A stretch of DNA of 64,000 bases from Catenuloplanes atrovinosus (GTDB lineage Bacteria > Actinomycetota > Actinomycetes > Mycobacteriales > Micromonosporaceae), in assembly GCF_031458235.1 (NCBI RefSeq), contig NZ_JAVDYB010000001.1, forward strand, positions 2,439,001-2,503,000. The letters are read 5' to 3'. The position numbers were made by a program, and so were the translations under genes. How positions within the stretch are numbered: the first letter of the stretch is position 1; the number at the start of each line of letters is the position of its first letter. Of this stretch, positions 25,106-32,980 are shown piece by piece. Under the pieces are notes generated by a model, which saw nothing but the letters and a program-made list of their open reading frames with translations, had not been told where the DNA came from and did not search any database.

Positions 25106-26041
25106 TCAGGTCGCGGCGGGGACGCGCGCTTCGCCGCACGCTGCGAGCGCCCGCCACACCGCCGTCTCGGTCAACCCCAACTCGGTCAGGACGTCCTCGT
25201 GGCTGCCGCCGTGGCTCGGCCACCGGTCACCGGCGTCGGCGGAGCGGACCTCGCGGCCGGGCATCAGCAGCGCCAGCGCGGACGCCGTACCGCCGCCGGG
25301 CCGGTGCTCCTCCACCACCACGAACCGCTCGTAGCGCCGGGACAGCTCCGCCGCGGCCGTGCTCAGGTTCCCCCGGTCGAGGTAGCACAGGTGCGCGTGC
25401 GGCAGGTCGGGACGTTCCCGGCGGACGGCCAGGCACAGCTCGGTGCCGACCTCGCCCACGGAGACCAGGCAGACGCGGCCCGGTGCGGCGCCGTCGTCGT
25501 CCCAGACCACCGGCGGCGGCTCCTCGCCCTGCCAGGGCAGGCTCTCCGGGGCGGCGTTGCGGCCGGTCCGGACGTAGTGCGGGGCGCCGGTGCGGGCCGC
25601 GCGGCGGATCACCGCGCGCATCTCCCGCTCGCCGTACGGCGCCGCGATCGTGATGCCCGGCATCGCGGACAGCACCGCGACGTCCTCCAGGCAGTGGTGC
25701 GTGGTGCCGAACCAGGCCCCGGACACCCCGGCGTACGGCGCCACCACGGTGATCCCGGCGCCGTAGTAGCCCATGGCCAGCTTGATGCTCTCCGCCGCCC
25801 GCAGCGCGGCGAACGGCGCGAACGTGGACACGAACGGCCGGAAGCCGGCCGCGGCGAGCCCGGCCGCCATGTCGATCATGGCGCCCTCGGCGATGCCGAC
25901 GTTGAAGAACCGGTCCGGGAAGGCCTGCTGGAACGGGTGCCCGCGACCGCCGAGGTCGGCCTCCAGGCAGACGATGCGCTCGTCCTCGGCGGCGAGCCGG
26001 GTCAGCTCGTCGCGGTACGCGGCGCGGCCGGACAGCGTCAT
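25106..26041 (-). CDS. Transketolase, C-terminal subunit
   Basis: A 311-residue split transketolase half carrying the pyrimidine-binding and C-terminal domains. Landmarks are the catalytic Glu region FFNVGIAEGAMIDMAAGLA, FVSTFAPFAALRA, GTTHHCLEDVAVL and VVEEHRPGGG. With the adjacent N-terminal half it should form a thiamine-diphosphate enzyme that moves a two-carbon ketol unit. The ATG overlaps the N-half stop by 4 bp. In a LysW-type operon such a pair is the expected step that extends carrier-bound glutamate semialdehyde (known for the DADH route, inference here). Confidence 0.9.
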   Translation of the reverse strand: MTLSGRAAYRDELTRLAAEDERIVCLEADLGGRGHPFQQAFPDRFFNVGIAEGAMIDMAAGLAAAGFRPFVSTFAPFAALRAAESIKLAMGYYGAGITVVAPYAGVSGAWFGTTHHCLEDVAVLSAMPGITIAAPYGEREMRAVIRRAARTGAPHYVRTGRNAAPESLPWQGEEPPPVVWDDDGAAPGRVCLVSVGEVGTELCLAVRRERPDLPHAHLCYLDRGNLSTAAAELSRRYERFVVVEEHRPGGGTASALALLMPGREVRSADAGDRWPSHGGSHEDVLTELGLTETAVWRALAACGEARVPAAT

Positions 26042-26865
26042 CGCACGAGCTCCTTCCAGACGGCGGCGCGGGCCGCGTCGATCGTCACGTAGTGCGCGGA
26101 CGGCTTGCCCTCGACCGGGCGCACGCCCTTGCCCTTGACGGTGCGCGCGATCACGGCCAGCGGCCGGTCGGCGCCGTCCCGCGCGGGCGCCAGCGCGTCG
26201 CGCAGCGCGGCCAGGTCGTGGCCGTCCACCTCCAGGGTGTCGAACCCGAACGTGGCGAACCGGTCGGCCAGCCGGGGCAGCGGCGAGATCGCGTCCACCG
26301 CGCCGTCGTTCTGGCCGCCGTTGCGGTCCACCACCAGCACCAGGTTGCCGACCTTCTGCGCGGCGGCGACCTGGCACGACTCCCAGATCAGCCCCTCCTG
26401 CAGTTCGCCGTCGCCGGCCACCGCGATGGCCAGTCCGCCCCGGCCGGCCATCCGCCGGCCCAGGGCCCAGCCCAGCGCGTACGGCACGCCGTGCCCGAGG
26501 CTGCCGGTCGGGAAGCGCACGCCGGGCACGGCCGCGCCGGGGTGGCCGGTGAAGTGCCCGTCCGCGGCGCCGTAGCGCGGCACCGGGTCCTCGGCCAGGA
26601 TGCCGGAGACGTGCAGCGCGGCGTACAGCCCGGCGGCGGCGTGCCCCTTGCTCAGCACCACCTCCGTGCCGTCACCGGCGTTCGCCCGGTCCAGCGCCGC
26701 GATCAGGATGTCCAGCACGGACAGGCTGCCGCCGAGGTGGCAGCCGGTCGGCGACGCGGCCATGTCGATCACCATCCGGCGGGCGGCGCGCGCCCGCGCG
26801 TGCAGGTCGTCGAGGCTCGCCCGGCCGGTCCGGACCGGCGCGGGCGGCGCGAGGGTGACGGTCAC
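26038..26865 (-). CDS. Transketolase, N-terminal subunit
   Basis: A 275-residue thiamine-diphosphate-binding half. It shows GCHLGGSLSVLDIL, VLSKGHAAAGLYAAL, GSLGHGVPYALGWAL and the cofactor motif GDGELQEGLIWESC followed by DRNGGQ. GTG at 26865 follows GGAGG and overlaps the stop of the kinase-hydrolase fusion by 4 bp. Together with the downstream C-terminal half it makes one complete enzyme. Its place between the carrier-bound kinase/hydrolase and an exporter argues for a dedicated biosynthetic, not pentose-phosphate, role. Confidence 0.9.
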   Translation of the reverse strand: MTVTLAPPAPVRTGRASLDDLHARARAARRMVIDMAASPTGCHLGGSLSVLDILIAALDRANAGDGTEVVLSKGHAAAGLYAALHVSGILAEDPVPRYGAADGHFTGHPGAAVPGVRFPTGSLGHGVPYALGWALGRRMAGRGGLAIAVAGDGELQEGLIWESCQVAAAQKVGNLVLVVDRNGGQNDGAVDAISPLPRLADRFATFGFDTLEVDGHDLAALRDALAPARDGADRPLAVIARTVKGKGVRPVEGKPSAHYVTIDAARAAVWKELVR

Positions 26866-28736
26866 CGCGCACCTCCAGGGCTCCGCTCGCCCCCGCTGAG
26901 GGCGAAGAACTCCCGCACCGCCTCGCCCAGCACGCGGCGGGCGCGACGGTACTCGTCGGCGTCGAGGCGTTCGTCCCGGGTGTGGTCCAGGGCGGAGTCA
27001 CCCGGACCGTAGGCCACCATCGGCACGTCACGCCATGTGGTCGCAAGAGTGTTCATATCGGAAGTTCCCTTCTTGAGCAAGAACCTCGGCCGGCCGCCCG
27101 ACCGGGCGAACGCGCGCCCGAACGCCTTGGCCAGCACGGTGCTGCGCGGACCCGCGTGCCCGGGGGTGGCGCGCAGCACCTCGGTCCGTACGCCGTCGCC
27201 GCCGGCGTCCAGCGCGGCCGTGCGCAGCGCGTCGAGGTCCGCGCCCGGCGGCACCCGGAAGTTGAGGATGCCGACCGCGGACTGGCTGGCCGCGTCCGCG
27301 TCGCAGCGCAGGTCGATGACGGCGCTGAGCGCCTCGTCGGCCTCCTTGAGCACCGCGGCCCGGATCCGCTCCAGCGCGCCGATCAGCCGGTCCGGTGCGG
27401 AGACCGCCTGGAACCCGGCCGAGTGGCCGCTCGGCACGGTGGCGGTCACCCGCAGCTTGAACAGCCCGAAGTAGCCCAGCGTCAGCGCGCCCGCGCCGCT
27501 CGGCTCGCCGATCACGACGGCGTCGGCCGGGTAGTGGTCGCGCGCGTGGAACGCGCCCCGCGACGAGGACACCTCCTCCTCGACCGCGCCGACCACCCGC
27601 AGCCGCCAGCCGTCCGGGACCGGGGTGCCGGCCAGCACCTCCAGGAACGCGGCCAGCGAGCCCTTCGCGTCGACCGTGCCGCGGCCGTGCAGCACGGCCG
27701 GGTCCACGTCGTCCCAGCGCACCGGCCAGGTGAACGGCACGGTGTCCAGGTGGCCGAGCAGCAGCAGCGTGCGCGGGCCGGTGCCGCGCTCGGCGACCAG
27801 GTTCCCGGCCTCGTCGACGCGCGCGTCCAGGCCCCGGTCCCGGCACCAGCCGGCCAGGTAGGCGGCGAGTTCGCGTTCGTCGTACGAGACGGACGGGATC
27901 TGCGCGGCCCGGGTGAGCAGCGTCAGGTCCTCGGCGGGCTCCCGGGCGGCCCAGAACCGGGTCCACCCGGACTCCACGGCCATCGAGTGCGGGCCGGTGA
28001 TCGCCACGTCGGCCGTGCCGTCGAGGGCGAGTTCGGCGGCGCGGATCTTCTGCCGCATGCGGCCCTTCGCGTACCGCCCGCAGGTGCCGGCGTACGCGTC
28101 GCGCACGGTGGAGCCGCGGTCGGCCGGGTCGGCCAGCACGCCCGGCGTGCCGGTGACCAGGCGCAGGTGGTCCGCGCCGAGCGCGTTGGAGACGGCGGCG
28201 GCCAGCATGTCCGCGTCCACGTTGAGTTCGCCGCCGCCGGCTGCGTCGCGCACCGGCGGGCTGAGGCAGACCACGTCGTAGGCGTCGAGCAGCGCGCCGA
28301 GCCGGGCCGCGTCGACCCCGCTGACCGTACCCGCGCGGTGGTCCCTGACGATCTTGGGTTTGCCGTCCTCCACCGCGCGCAGCGGCCGGTTGAGGTCGCC
28401 GGTGACCAGGCCGCCGTCCGCGGCCACGGCGGTGAACACGCGCAGCCCGTGCGCGGCCAGCCCGGCCTCCACGGCCGGCAGCGTGATCTGCCGGTACGCG
28501 GCCACGATGTGCGGCATCTCGGTGGGCGGGCAGTAGCGGACGGTGTCGCCGTTGCCGAGCGTCAGCTGCGGCATGGCCCGGCCCAGCGACCGGTAGTGCC
28601 GCTCGATGCCCTCGGCGCCGCCGGCCACCACCAGCACGCGCGCGCCCCGGTTCCGGATCGCCGCGATCTCGGCGAAGATCTCCGGGTGCAGCAGCGTGCC
28701 GCTCCCGACCTTGATCACGTAGAGCGCCCGGGTCAT
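26862..28736 (-). CDS. Bifunctional LysW-amino acid kinase / LysW-carrier hydrolase (LysZ-LysK fusion)
   Basis: A 624-residue fusion of two enzymes of the LysW pathway. Residues 1-263 are an amino-acid kinase (ArgB/LysZ type): [41 protein letters not shown]. Residues 268-624 are an M20-family peptidase/deacylase (LysK/ArgE type): metal ligands in LLGHLDTVP (His329, Asp331), [10 protein letters not shown], catalytic EEE near 386 and GEPSGAG near 411, with the C-terminal His in [13 protein letters not shown]. The kinase would phosphorylate the side-chain carboxylate on the carrier; the hydrolase would cut the finished amino acid off. ATG overlaps the reductase stop by 4 bp. First and late steps fused in one chain is unusual. 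Confidence 0.88.
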   Translation of the reverse strand: MTRALYVIKVGSGTLLHPEIFAEIAAIRNRGARVLVVAGGAEGIERHYRSLGRAMPQLTLGNGDTVRYCPPTEMPHIVAAYRQITLPAVEAGLAAHGLRVFTAVAADGGLVTGDLNRPLRAVEDGKPKIVRDHRAGTVSGVDAARLGALLDAYDVVCLSPPVRDAAGGGELNVDADMLAAAVSNALGADHLRLVTGTPGVLADPADRGSTVRDAYAGTCGRYAKGRMRQKIRAAELALDGTADVAITGPHSMAVESGWTRFWAAREPAEDLTLLTRAAQIPSVSYDERELAAYLAGWCRDRGLDARVDEAGNLVAERGTGPRTLLLLGHLDTVPFTWPVRWDDVDPAVLHGRGTVDAKGSLAAFLEVLAGTPVPDGWRLRVVGAVEEEVSSSRGAFHARDHYPADAVVIGEPSGAGALTLGYFGLFKLRVTATVPSGHSAGFQAVSAPDRLIGALERIRAAVLKEADEALSAVIDLRCDADAASQSAVGILNFRVPPGADLDALRTAALDAGGDGVRTEVLRATPGHAGPRSTVLAKAFGRAFARSGGRPRFLLKKGTSDMNTLATTWRDVPMVAYGPGDSALDHTRDERLDADEYRRARRVLGEAVREFFALSGGERSPGGAR

Positions 28737-29773
28737 GGCGTCACCGCCGTGAACGGCAGCGCCAGCGACGGCGCGAAGCCGTACACCGTGTTCAGCGCCT
28801 GCACGGCCTGACCGGACGCGCCCTTGATCAGGTTGTCCAGCGCGGCCACCGCCACGTACTGGTCGCCCTCCACGCTCACCGCGACCTCCGCCACGTTGCT
28901 GCCGACCACGCTCTTGAGCATGGGGAAGTCGGCGGGGGTACGCGCGGCGCCGCGGAACCGGACGAACGGGGTTCGCGCGTACGCGGTGCCGTAGGCGCGC
29001 TTGACGTCCTGCGCGGACACGCCCGGGCGCAGCCGGCCGTACGCGGTGACCACGATGCCGCGCGCGACGTCCAGGCTGTACGTGGAGAAGCGCAGCCGCG
29101 GCGCGGTGCCGGCGAAGTCGCCGAGCGCCTGGGTGATCTCCGGCGCGTGCCGGTGACCGTACGGTTTGTGCACCCGGAAGTTGCCGATCCGGTCCGCCGG
29201 ATGCTCCGCGGAGCGGCTCCCGCCCCCGCTGGCCCCGGTCTTCGCGTCCACCACCACGTCCTCGGTGGCCAGCCCGGCGGCGAACAGCGGCTGGAGCGCG
29301 TACAGCGTGGTCACCGCCATGCAGCCGGGCAGGTTCAGCAGCCGCTCCGGCACCGGTGACGCGCTGAACTCCGGGACGAAGTATCGGAACGGCTCGGTCC
29401 ACGACGCCGACTCCGGGTAGTGGACCGCGGCCTGGGCGGCGTCCCTGAGCCGGAAGTCGCCGGCCAGGTTGATGATCCGCCCGGCCCGCTCGGTGAGCTT
29501 CGGCAGTTGCGCGGGCAGCGCGCCGCCCGGCAGGCAGCCGAACGCCACGTCCACCTCGTCGCACGCCTCCAGCGGCCGGAACCGCAGCCCGGCCGCGCGC
29601 GGGTGGTTGCGCACGCCGGCCAGCACCGAGGAGACCGGCCGGCCGCTGTGCCGCTCGCTGGACAGGTAGGACAGCTCGACGTGCGGGTGGTCCAGCAGCA
29701 GGCGCACCAGCTCCGCGCCGGTGTACCCGCTGGCGCCGAGGACCGCGACCCGCACCTTCTCCTGCTCAGCCAA
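28733..29773 (-). CDS. LysY/ArgC-type acyl-phosphate reductase
   Basis: A 346-residue NADPH-dependent semialdehyde dehydrogenase of the N-acetyl-gamma-glutamyl-phosphate reductase family. Rossmann motif VLGASGYTGAELVRLL at the N-terminus, catalytic Cys in NLPGCMAVTTLYAL and the HRHAPEI His motif. In this setting the substrate is the carrier-bound acyl phosphate made by the kinase of the next gene, giving carrier-bound semialdehyde. TTG at 29773 overlaps the aminotransferase stop; the ribosome binding site is GAGAGGG at rather long spacing, so the start is somewhat uncertain. Confidence 0.9.
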   Translation of the reverse strand: MAEQEKVRVAVLGASGYTGAELVRLLLDHPHVELSYLSSERHSGRPVSSVLAGVRNHPRAAGLRFRPLEACDEVDVAFGCLPGGALPAQLPKLTERAGRIINLAGDFRLRDAAQAAVHYPESASWTEPFRYFVPEFSASPVPERLLNLPGCMAVTTLYALQPLFAAGLATEDVVVDAKTGASGGGSRSAEHPADRIGNFRVHKPYGHRHAPEITQALGDFAGTAPRLRFSTYSLDVARGIVVTAYGRLRPGVSAQDVKRAYGTAYARTPFVRFRGAARTPADFPMLKSVVGSNVAEVAVSVEGDQYVAVAALDNLIKGASGQAVQALNTVYGFAPSLALPFTAVTP

Positions 29774-31085
29774 GGCGGGCCGCCCTCTCGTAGGGCCGGC
29801 GGTACTCCCGCTCGGCGACGAGCTTGCGGATGGCGTCCGGGCGCGCGGCGACCTTGCGGAACGCGTCGGCGTAGCGGATCACGCGCTCGTACTCGACCGG
29901 GGAGCGCAGCTCGCGGCAGAGCACCACGGTGCTCTCCAGCATCGCCACCACGTTCGGGAAGTCGGCCGGCTCGTGGTCGCGGACCGCGTCCGGGTTCAGC
30001 GTGAACGGGTAGCCGTTGCCGAACCCGTCCCGCCGCCGGAACGGCAGGTGGCAGGGGATCGGCGTGTTCTGCCACTCGCGGGCCGGCACGCCCTCCGCGG
30101 TCAGCAGCTCGTGCACCGCCTGCTTGACCGCCCAGACCGGCAGGTCGTCCAGGCCGGCCGCGGCCGGGTTCAGCCCGATCCGGTACATGTTGTACGCGTG
30201 CACGTGCCCGTCCGGCACGTACGGCGCGGTGAACAGCCCGGTCGTGGCCAGCGCCTCGCCGAGCACGGCCGCGTTGCGGGCGCGGACCGCGTCGTAGTAC
30301 GGCAGCCGCTTGAGCTGCCCGGCGCCGAACGCCGCGGCCACCCACGACATCCGGTAGTCGATGCCGGTGCGCTCCAGGAACTCCGTCGCCCGGCCGTACG
30401 CCTCGTCCGTGGCGAAGAACGCGATGCCGCCCTCGCCGCCGAGCGGGAAGTTCTTGTCCGCCATCAGGCTCTGCCCGGCGGCGTCACCCAGCGAGCCGCA
30501 CATCCGCTCGCCGATCCGCGCGGAGTGCGCGTGCGAGGCGTCCTCGACCAGCGCCAGCCCGTGCCGGTCGCAGAGCCGCCGCAGCGCGGCCACGTCGGCG
30601 GGCAGGCCGTGCACGTGGACCGGCATGATCGCCCGGGTGCGCGGCGTGATGGCCTTCTCCGCCGCCTCCGGCGACATGCAGTACGTGCGCGGGTCGATGT
30701 CCACGAAGACCGGCACCGCCTTCGCCGCCACCACGGCCTGCGCGGTCGCGATGAACGTGAACGCGGGCACGATCACCTCGTCGCCGGGCTGCACGCCCGC
30801 GCCGATCAGCGCCAGGTGCAGGCTGGACGTGCCGCTCGCGGTGGGCAGCGCGTGCCGGGCGCCGACGTAGGCGCGGTACTCCTCGGCGAAGCCGTCCACC
30901 ACCTTCTCCGGGCTGGTGCGCTGCGCCACCATCATGGTGAACACGTCCTCCTTGGTGATCACCGGGAAGATCGTGCGGCGCATCGCGCGCGGAATGACGG
31001 CCGGGCCGCCGAACTGGGCGAGTTCGGCGTCGACGTCCCGCTCGTCGGGCAGCGGGAGCGGAGCCGACGGGAAATCCGTGATCAT
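29766..31085 (-). CDS. DegT/DnrJ/EryC1/StrS-type PLP aminotransferase
   Basis: A 439-residue fold-type I aminotransferase. It shows ASGTSSLHLAL, GDEVIVPAFTFIATAQAV, VEDASHAHSA (PLP Asp) and the Schiff-base Lys in MADKNFPLGGEGG. The family usually aminates nucleotide-linked or cyclic keto sugars. In the carrier-protein operon it is the best candidate for transaminating the ketone left by transketolase, a role filled in LysW lysine synthesis by the unrelated class III enzyme LysJ. ATG overlaps the preceding gene (a truncated relative) by 4 bp. Confidence 0.88.
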   Translation of the reverse strand: MITDFPSAPLPLPDERDVDAELAQFGGPAVIPRAMRRTIFPVITKEDVFTMMVAQRTSPEKVVDGFAEEYRAYVGARHALPTASGTSSLHLALIGAGVQPGDEVIVPAFTFIATAQAVVAAKAVPVFVDIDPRTYCMSPEAAEKAITPRTRAIMPVHVHGLPADVAALRRLCDRHGLALVEDASHAHSARIGERMCGSLGDAAGQSLMADKNFPLGGEGGIAFFATDEAYGRATEFLERTGIDYRMSWVAAAFGAGQLKRLPYYDAVRARNAAVLGEALATTGLFTAPYVPDGHVHAYNMYRIGLNPAAAGLDDLPVWAVKQAVHELLTAEGVPAREWQNTPIPCHLPFRRRDGFGNGYPFTLNPDAVRDHEPADFPNVVAMLESTVVLCRELRSPVEYERVIRYADAFRKVAARPDAIRKLVAEREYRRPYERAARLG

Positions 31086-31717
31086 CGCGGGTTACCTCCG
31101 GTCACTGCGGGCGTACGGGAACCGGCCTGCGCCAGCGCCATCCGGACACAGGCGGCGACCAGCGGGCTCAGCCGGTAGTTGAACTGGACGCCCGGCGCCA
31201 GGCCGGGCTCGGCCTCCTCCTGCGTCCACATGGTCCGCAGGTCGAAGGCGCCGAAGATCTTCAGCCGCTCGGCGCGGGCCCAGATCCGCTCGTCGTCGGT
31301 GAGCATCGCCGCGGCCGGGCCGAAGCCGAGGCCGGTCAGGTCCACGGCCAGCGCCGGCGCGGTCTGCCGGCGCGCCGCGCCGGCGAACTCGGCGGCGTTC
31401 TCCGGGGTCAGGCTCAGCAGCGCGAACGCCGGGTCGGTGCCGTCCGTGCGGCGGACGCCGAGCCAGGAGACGAAGCGCTCCGCCGCCGGGTCCAGCTCCG
31501 GCAGCGCGGCGGCGTCGCCGTGCCCGATGCCCTGGCCGCAGAGCGCGGCGTGGATCGCGGCGGTCCGGCTGTTCACCAGCACCGCGTGCGCGCGCCCGCT
31601 CTGCCTGGTGAGCCACCGCGACAGCGCCGGCAGCTCCTTGTCGTTCTTCTCGATGCTCATCACCACGCCGGACGTCAGCACCCGGGTGAGCACGAGCGCG
31701 GTGTCGAACTGATCCAT
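31082..31717 (-). CDS. Truncated DegT-like protein lacking the PLP lysine
   Basis: A 211-residue protein that looks like a shortened relative of the neighbouring aminotransferase. SRTAAIHAALCGQGIGHGD aligns by eye with SGTSSLHLALIGAGVQPGD, and NYRLSPLVAACVRMAL with the DYRMSWVAAAFGAGQL region. No segment equivalent to DKNFPLGGEGG is present, so it should not be catalytic. It may be a partner subunit or a carrier-protein docking factor. The ATG follows GGAAAGGAAG; coupled by overlap to the full aminotransferase. The relationship is my own visual alignment. Confidence 0.6.
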   Translation of the reverse strand: MDQFDTALVLTRVLTSGVVMSIEKNDKELPALSRWLTRQSGRAHAVLVNSRTAAIHAALCGQGIGHGDAAALPELDPAAERFVSWLGVRRTDGTDPAFALLSLTPENAAEFAGAARRQTAPALAVDLTGLGFGPAAAMLTDDERIWARAERLKIFGAFDLRTMWTQEEAEPGLAPGVQFNYRLSPLVAACVRMALAQAGSRTPAVTGGNPR

Positions 31718-31733
31718 CGGGGCTTCCTTTCCG

Positions 31734-31767
31734 CGGCCGCCCGCCCCGCGACGGGGGCGGGCGGCCG
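31734..31767. terminator. Strong intra-operon hairpin between ligase and DegT-like genes
   Basis: Perfect 14-bp GC stem (31734-31747 with 31754-31767) and 6-nt loop in the only sizeable gap of the operon. Read leftward no T-tract follows, and the next ribosome binding site starts about 6 nt away. It could attenuate, stabilise or process the mRNA. Confidence 0.55.
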
Positions 31768-31795
31768 TCGTAGAGATGTGGGGGAGGTGCCGGGC

Positions 31796-32677
31796 TCAGC
31801 CGGCGAGGACCATCCCGGACCGGACGACCGACGCCGCGTACGCGGCGCAGTGCGCGGCCACGTCGACGCCGTGCACCTCGGACGAGCGGGCGAACTCGGG
31901 GTTCGCGTTCACCTCGAGCACCGCCAGCTCGCCGGTCGACCGGTTCTCGAGCAGGTCCACGCCGTAGAAGCCGGGACCGAGCGCGGACACCACGTCGGCA
32001 CAGAGACCGTCGATGTCCGGCGTGATCTCGGCGCGCTCGACCCGCGCGCCGAGGTGGGTGTTGGTCCGCCAGTGTGCGCTGCGCCGCCGGAACGCCACCA
32101 CCGGGCGTTCACCCACCACGACCACGCGCAGGTCGTGATCGGGCTTGTCGACGTAGCGCTGCACCAGGACCGGGAACAGCTTGCCCGCCGCATCGGCGGA
32201 CTCGCGGCCCCCGGTCCACGCCTCCAGCTCGCCCTCGCTGGACAGCCGGGTCACGCCGCGGCCCCAGGAGCCGGACGGCGGCTTGACCACGACCGGCCAG
32301 CCGAGCTGCTCGACGGCGTCGCGGACCTGTTCGTGGGTGAACGCGTGCAGGGTGGCCGGGTGCGGGATGCCGTGCCGCGCGAAGAGCAGCGCCTGCAGCC
32401 CCTTGTCGCCGCACACCTCGATCGCGGACGCCGCGTTGACGGTGGCGATCCCGGCGCGTTCCAGCAGGCGCGCGGTGCTCAGCGCCTCCCGGTGCGACAG
32501 GTTCCGGATCCAGGCGAGCGTGGGCGGGGTGTCCCGCCGGGCCAGCACCCCGGCGAGGTCGGGCGGGAGCACGGGCTCGGCGGAGAGCCCCTGGGCGCGC
32601 AGGGCGTCCAGGAGCCGCCGTTCCTCGGGGCGCAGCACCGTCACCGACAGCAGTACATCGGTGGCCGCGCCGGTCAT
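31796..32677 (-). CDS. lysX: LysX-like ATP-grasp carrier-protein ligase
   Basis: A 293-residue RimK/LysX-family ATP-grasp ligase. Features: IEVCGDKGLQALLFARHGIP, the ATP-binding VVKPPSGSWGRGV loop, LVQRYVDKPDHDLRV, the LysX-typical WRTNTHLGARVE and metal site LEVNANPEF. It should join the alpha-amino group of glutamate (or a homologue) to the gamma-carboxylate of the carrier's last Glu. The ATG overlaps the carrier gene stop by 4 bp, as expected for the LysW-LysX pair. Whether glutamate or aminoadipate is loaded cannot be read by eye. Confidence 0.9.
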   Translation of the reverse strand: MTGAATDVLLSVTVLRPEERRLLDALRAQGLSAEPVLPPDLAGVLARRDTPPTLAWIRNLSHREALSTARLLERAGIATVNAASAIEVCGDKGLQALLFARHGIPHPATLHAFTHEQVRDAVEQLGWPVVVKPPSGSWGRGVTRLSSEGELEAWTGGRESADAAGKLFPVLVQRYVDKPDHDLRVVVVGERPVVAFRRRSAHWRTNTHLGARVERAEITPDIDGLCADVVSALGPGFYGVDLLENRSTGELAVLEVNANPEFARSSEVHGVDVAAHCAAYAASVVRSGMVLAG

Positions 32678-32865
32678 TCGCCCCAGTCCTCCTCCACCTC
32701 AGGCGCCAGCGCGACCTCCGGCCGGTCGTCGGTCCTGCCGATCAGCTCGTGCTCCTGACCGCAGGCCGAGCACTCGATGATCTCGCCCTTCTCGGCGTCG
32801 CCGTCGACGGTGAGCGGGCTGTCGCAGACGAGGCAGACCACGGCGTTGTCGGCGATTACCGGCAT
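32674..32865 (-). CDS. lysW: LysW-type amino-group carrier protein
   Basis: A 63-residue acidic carrier with a zinc ribbon (CLVC near 14-17 and CSAC near 33-36) and the diagnostic C-terminal EDWGE. The terminal Glu side chain is the attachment point for the substrate amino group in this family. Best single marker that the operon is a carrier-protein pathway. AAAGGATGA stands 5-7 nt before the ATG. The gene heads the operon; 115 bp separate it from the amidohydrolase gene on the same strand, where a promoter probably lies. Confidence 0.95.
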   Translation of the reverse strand: MPVIADNAVVCLVCDSPLTVDGDAEKGEIIECSACGQEHELIGRTDDRPEVALAPEVEEDWGE

Positions 32866-32980
32866 GACTCGTTCATCCTTTCTGATTCGCGGCTGTGTCC
32901 CGATGTCCTCGGACGTCTCGACGGTAACCAGCGTCGATGGATCAAGGCACTACGGAAACCCGTAGCTCGCGGCCACCGCG

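Noticed and set aside
23049-32865. Ordinary arginine or lysine biosynthesis operon
   Set aside because: Presence of transketolase halves, DegT aminotransferase and permease, and absence of argJ, argD, argF or homocitrate/aminoadipate-forming genes.
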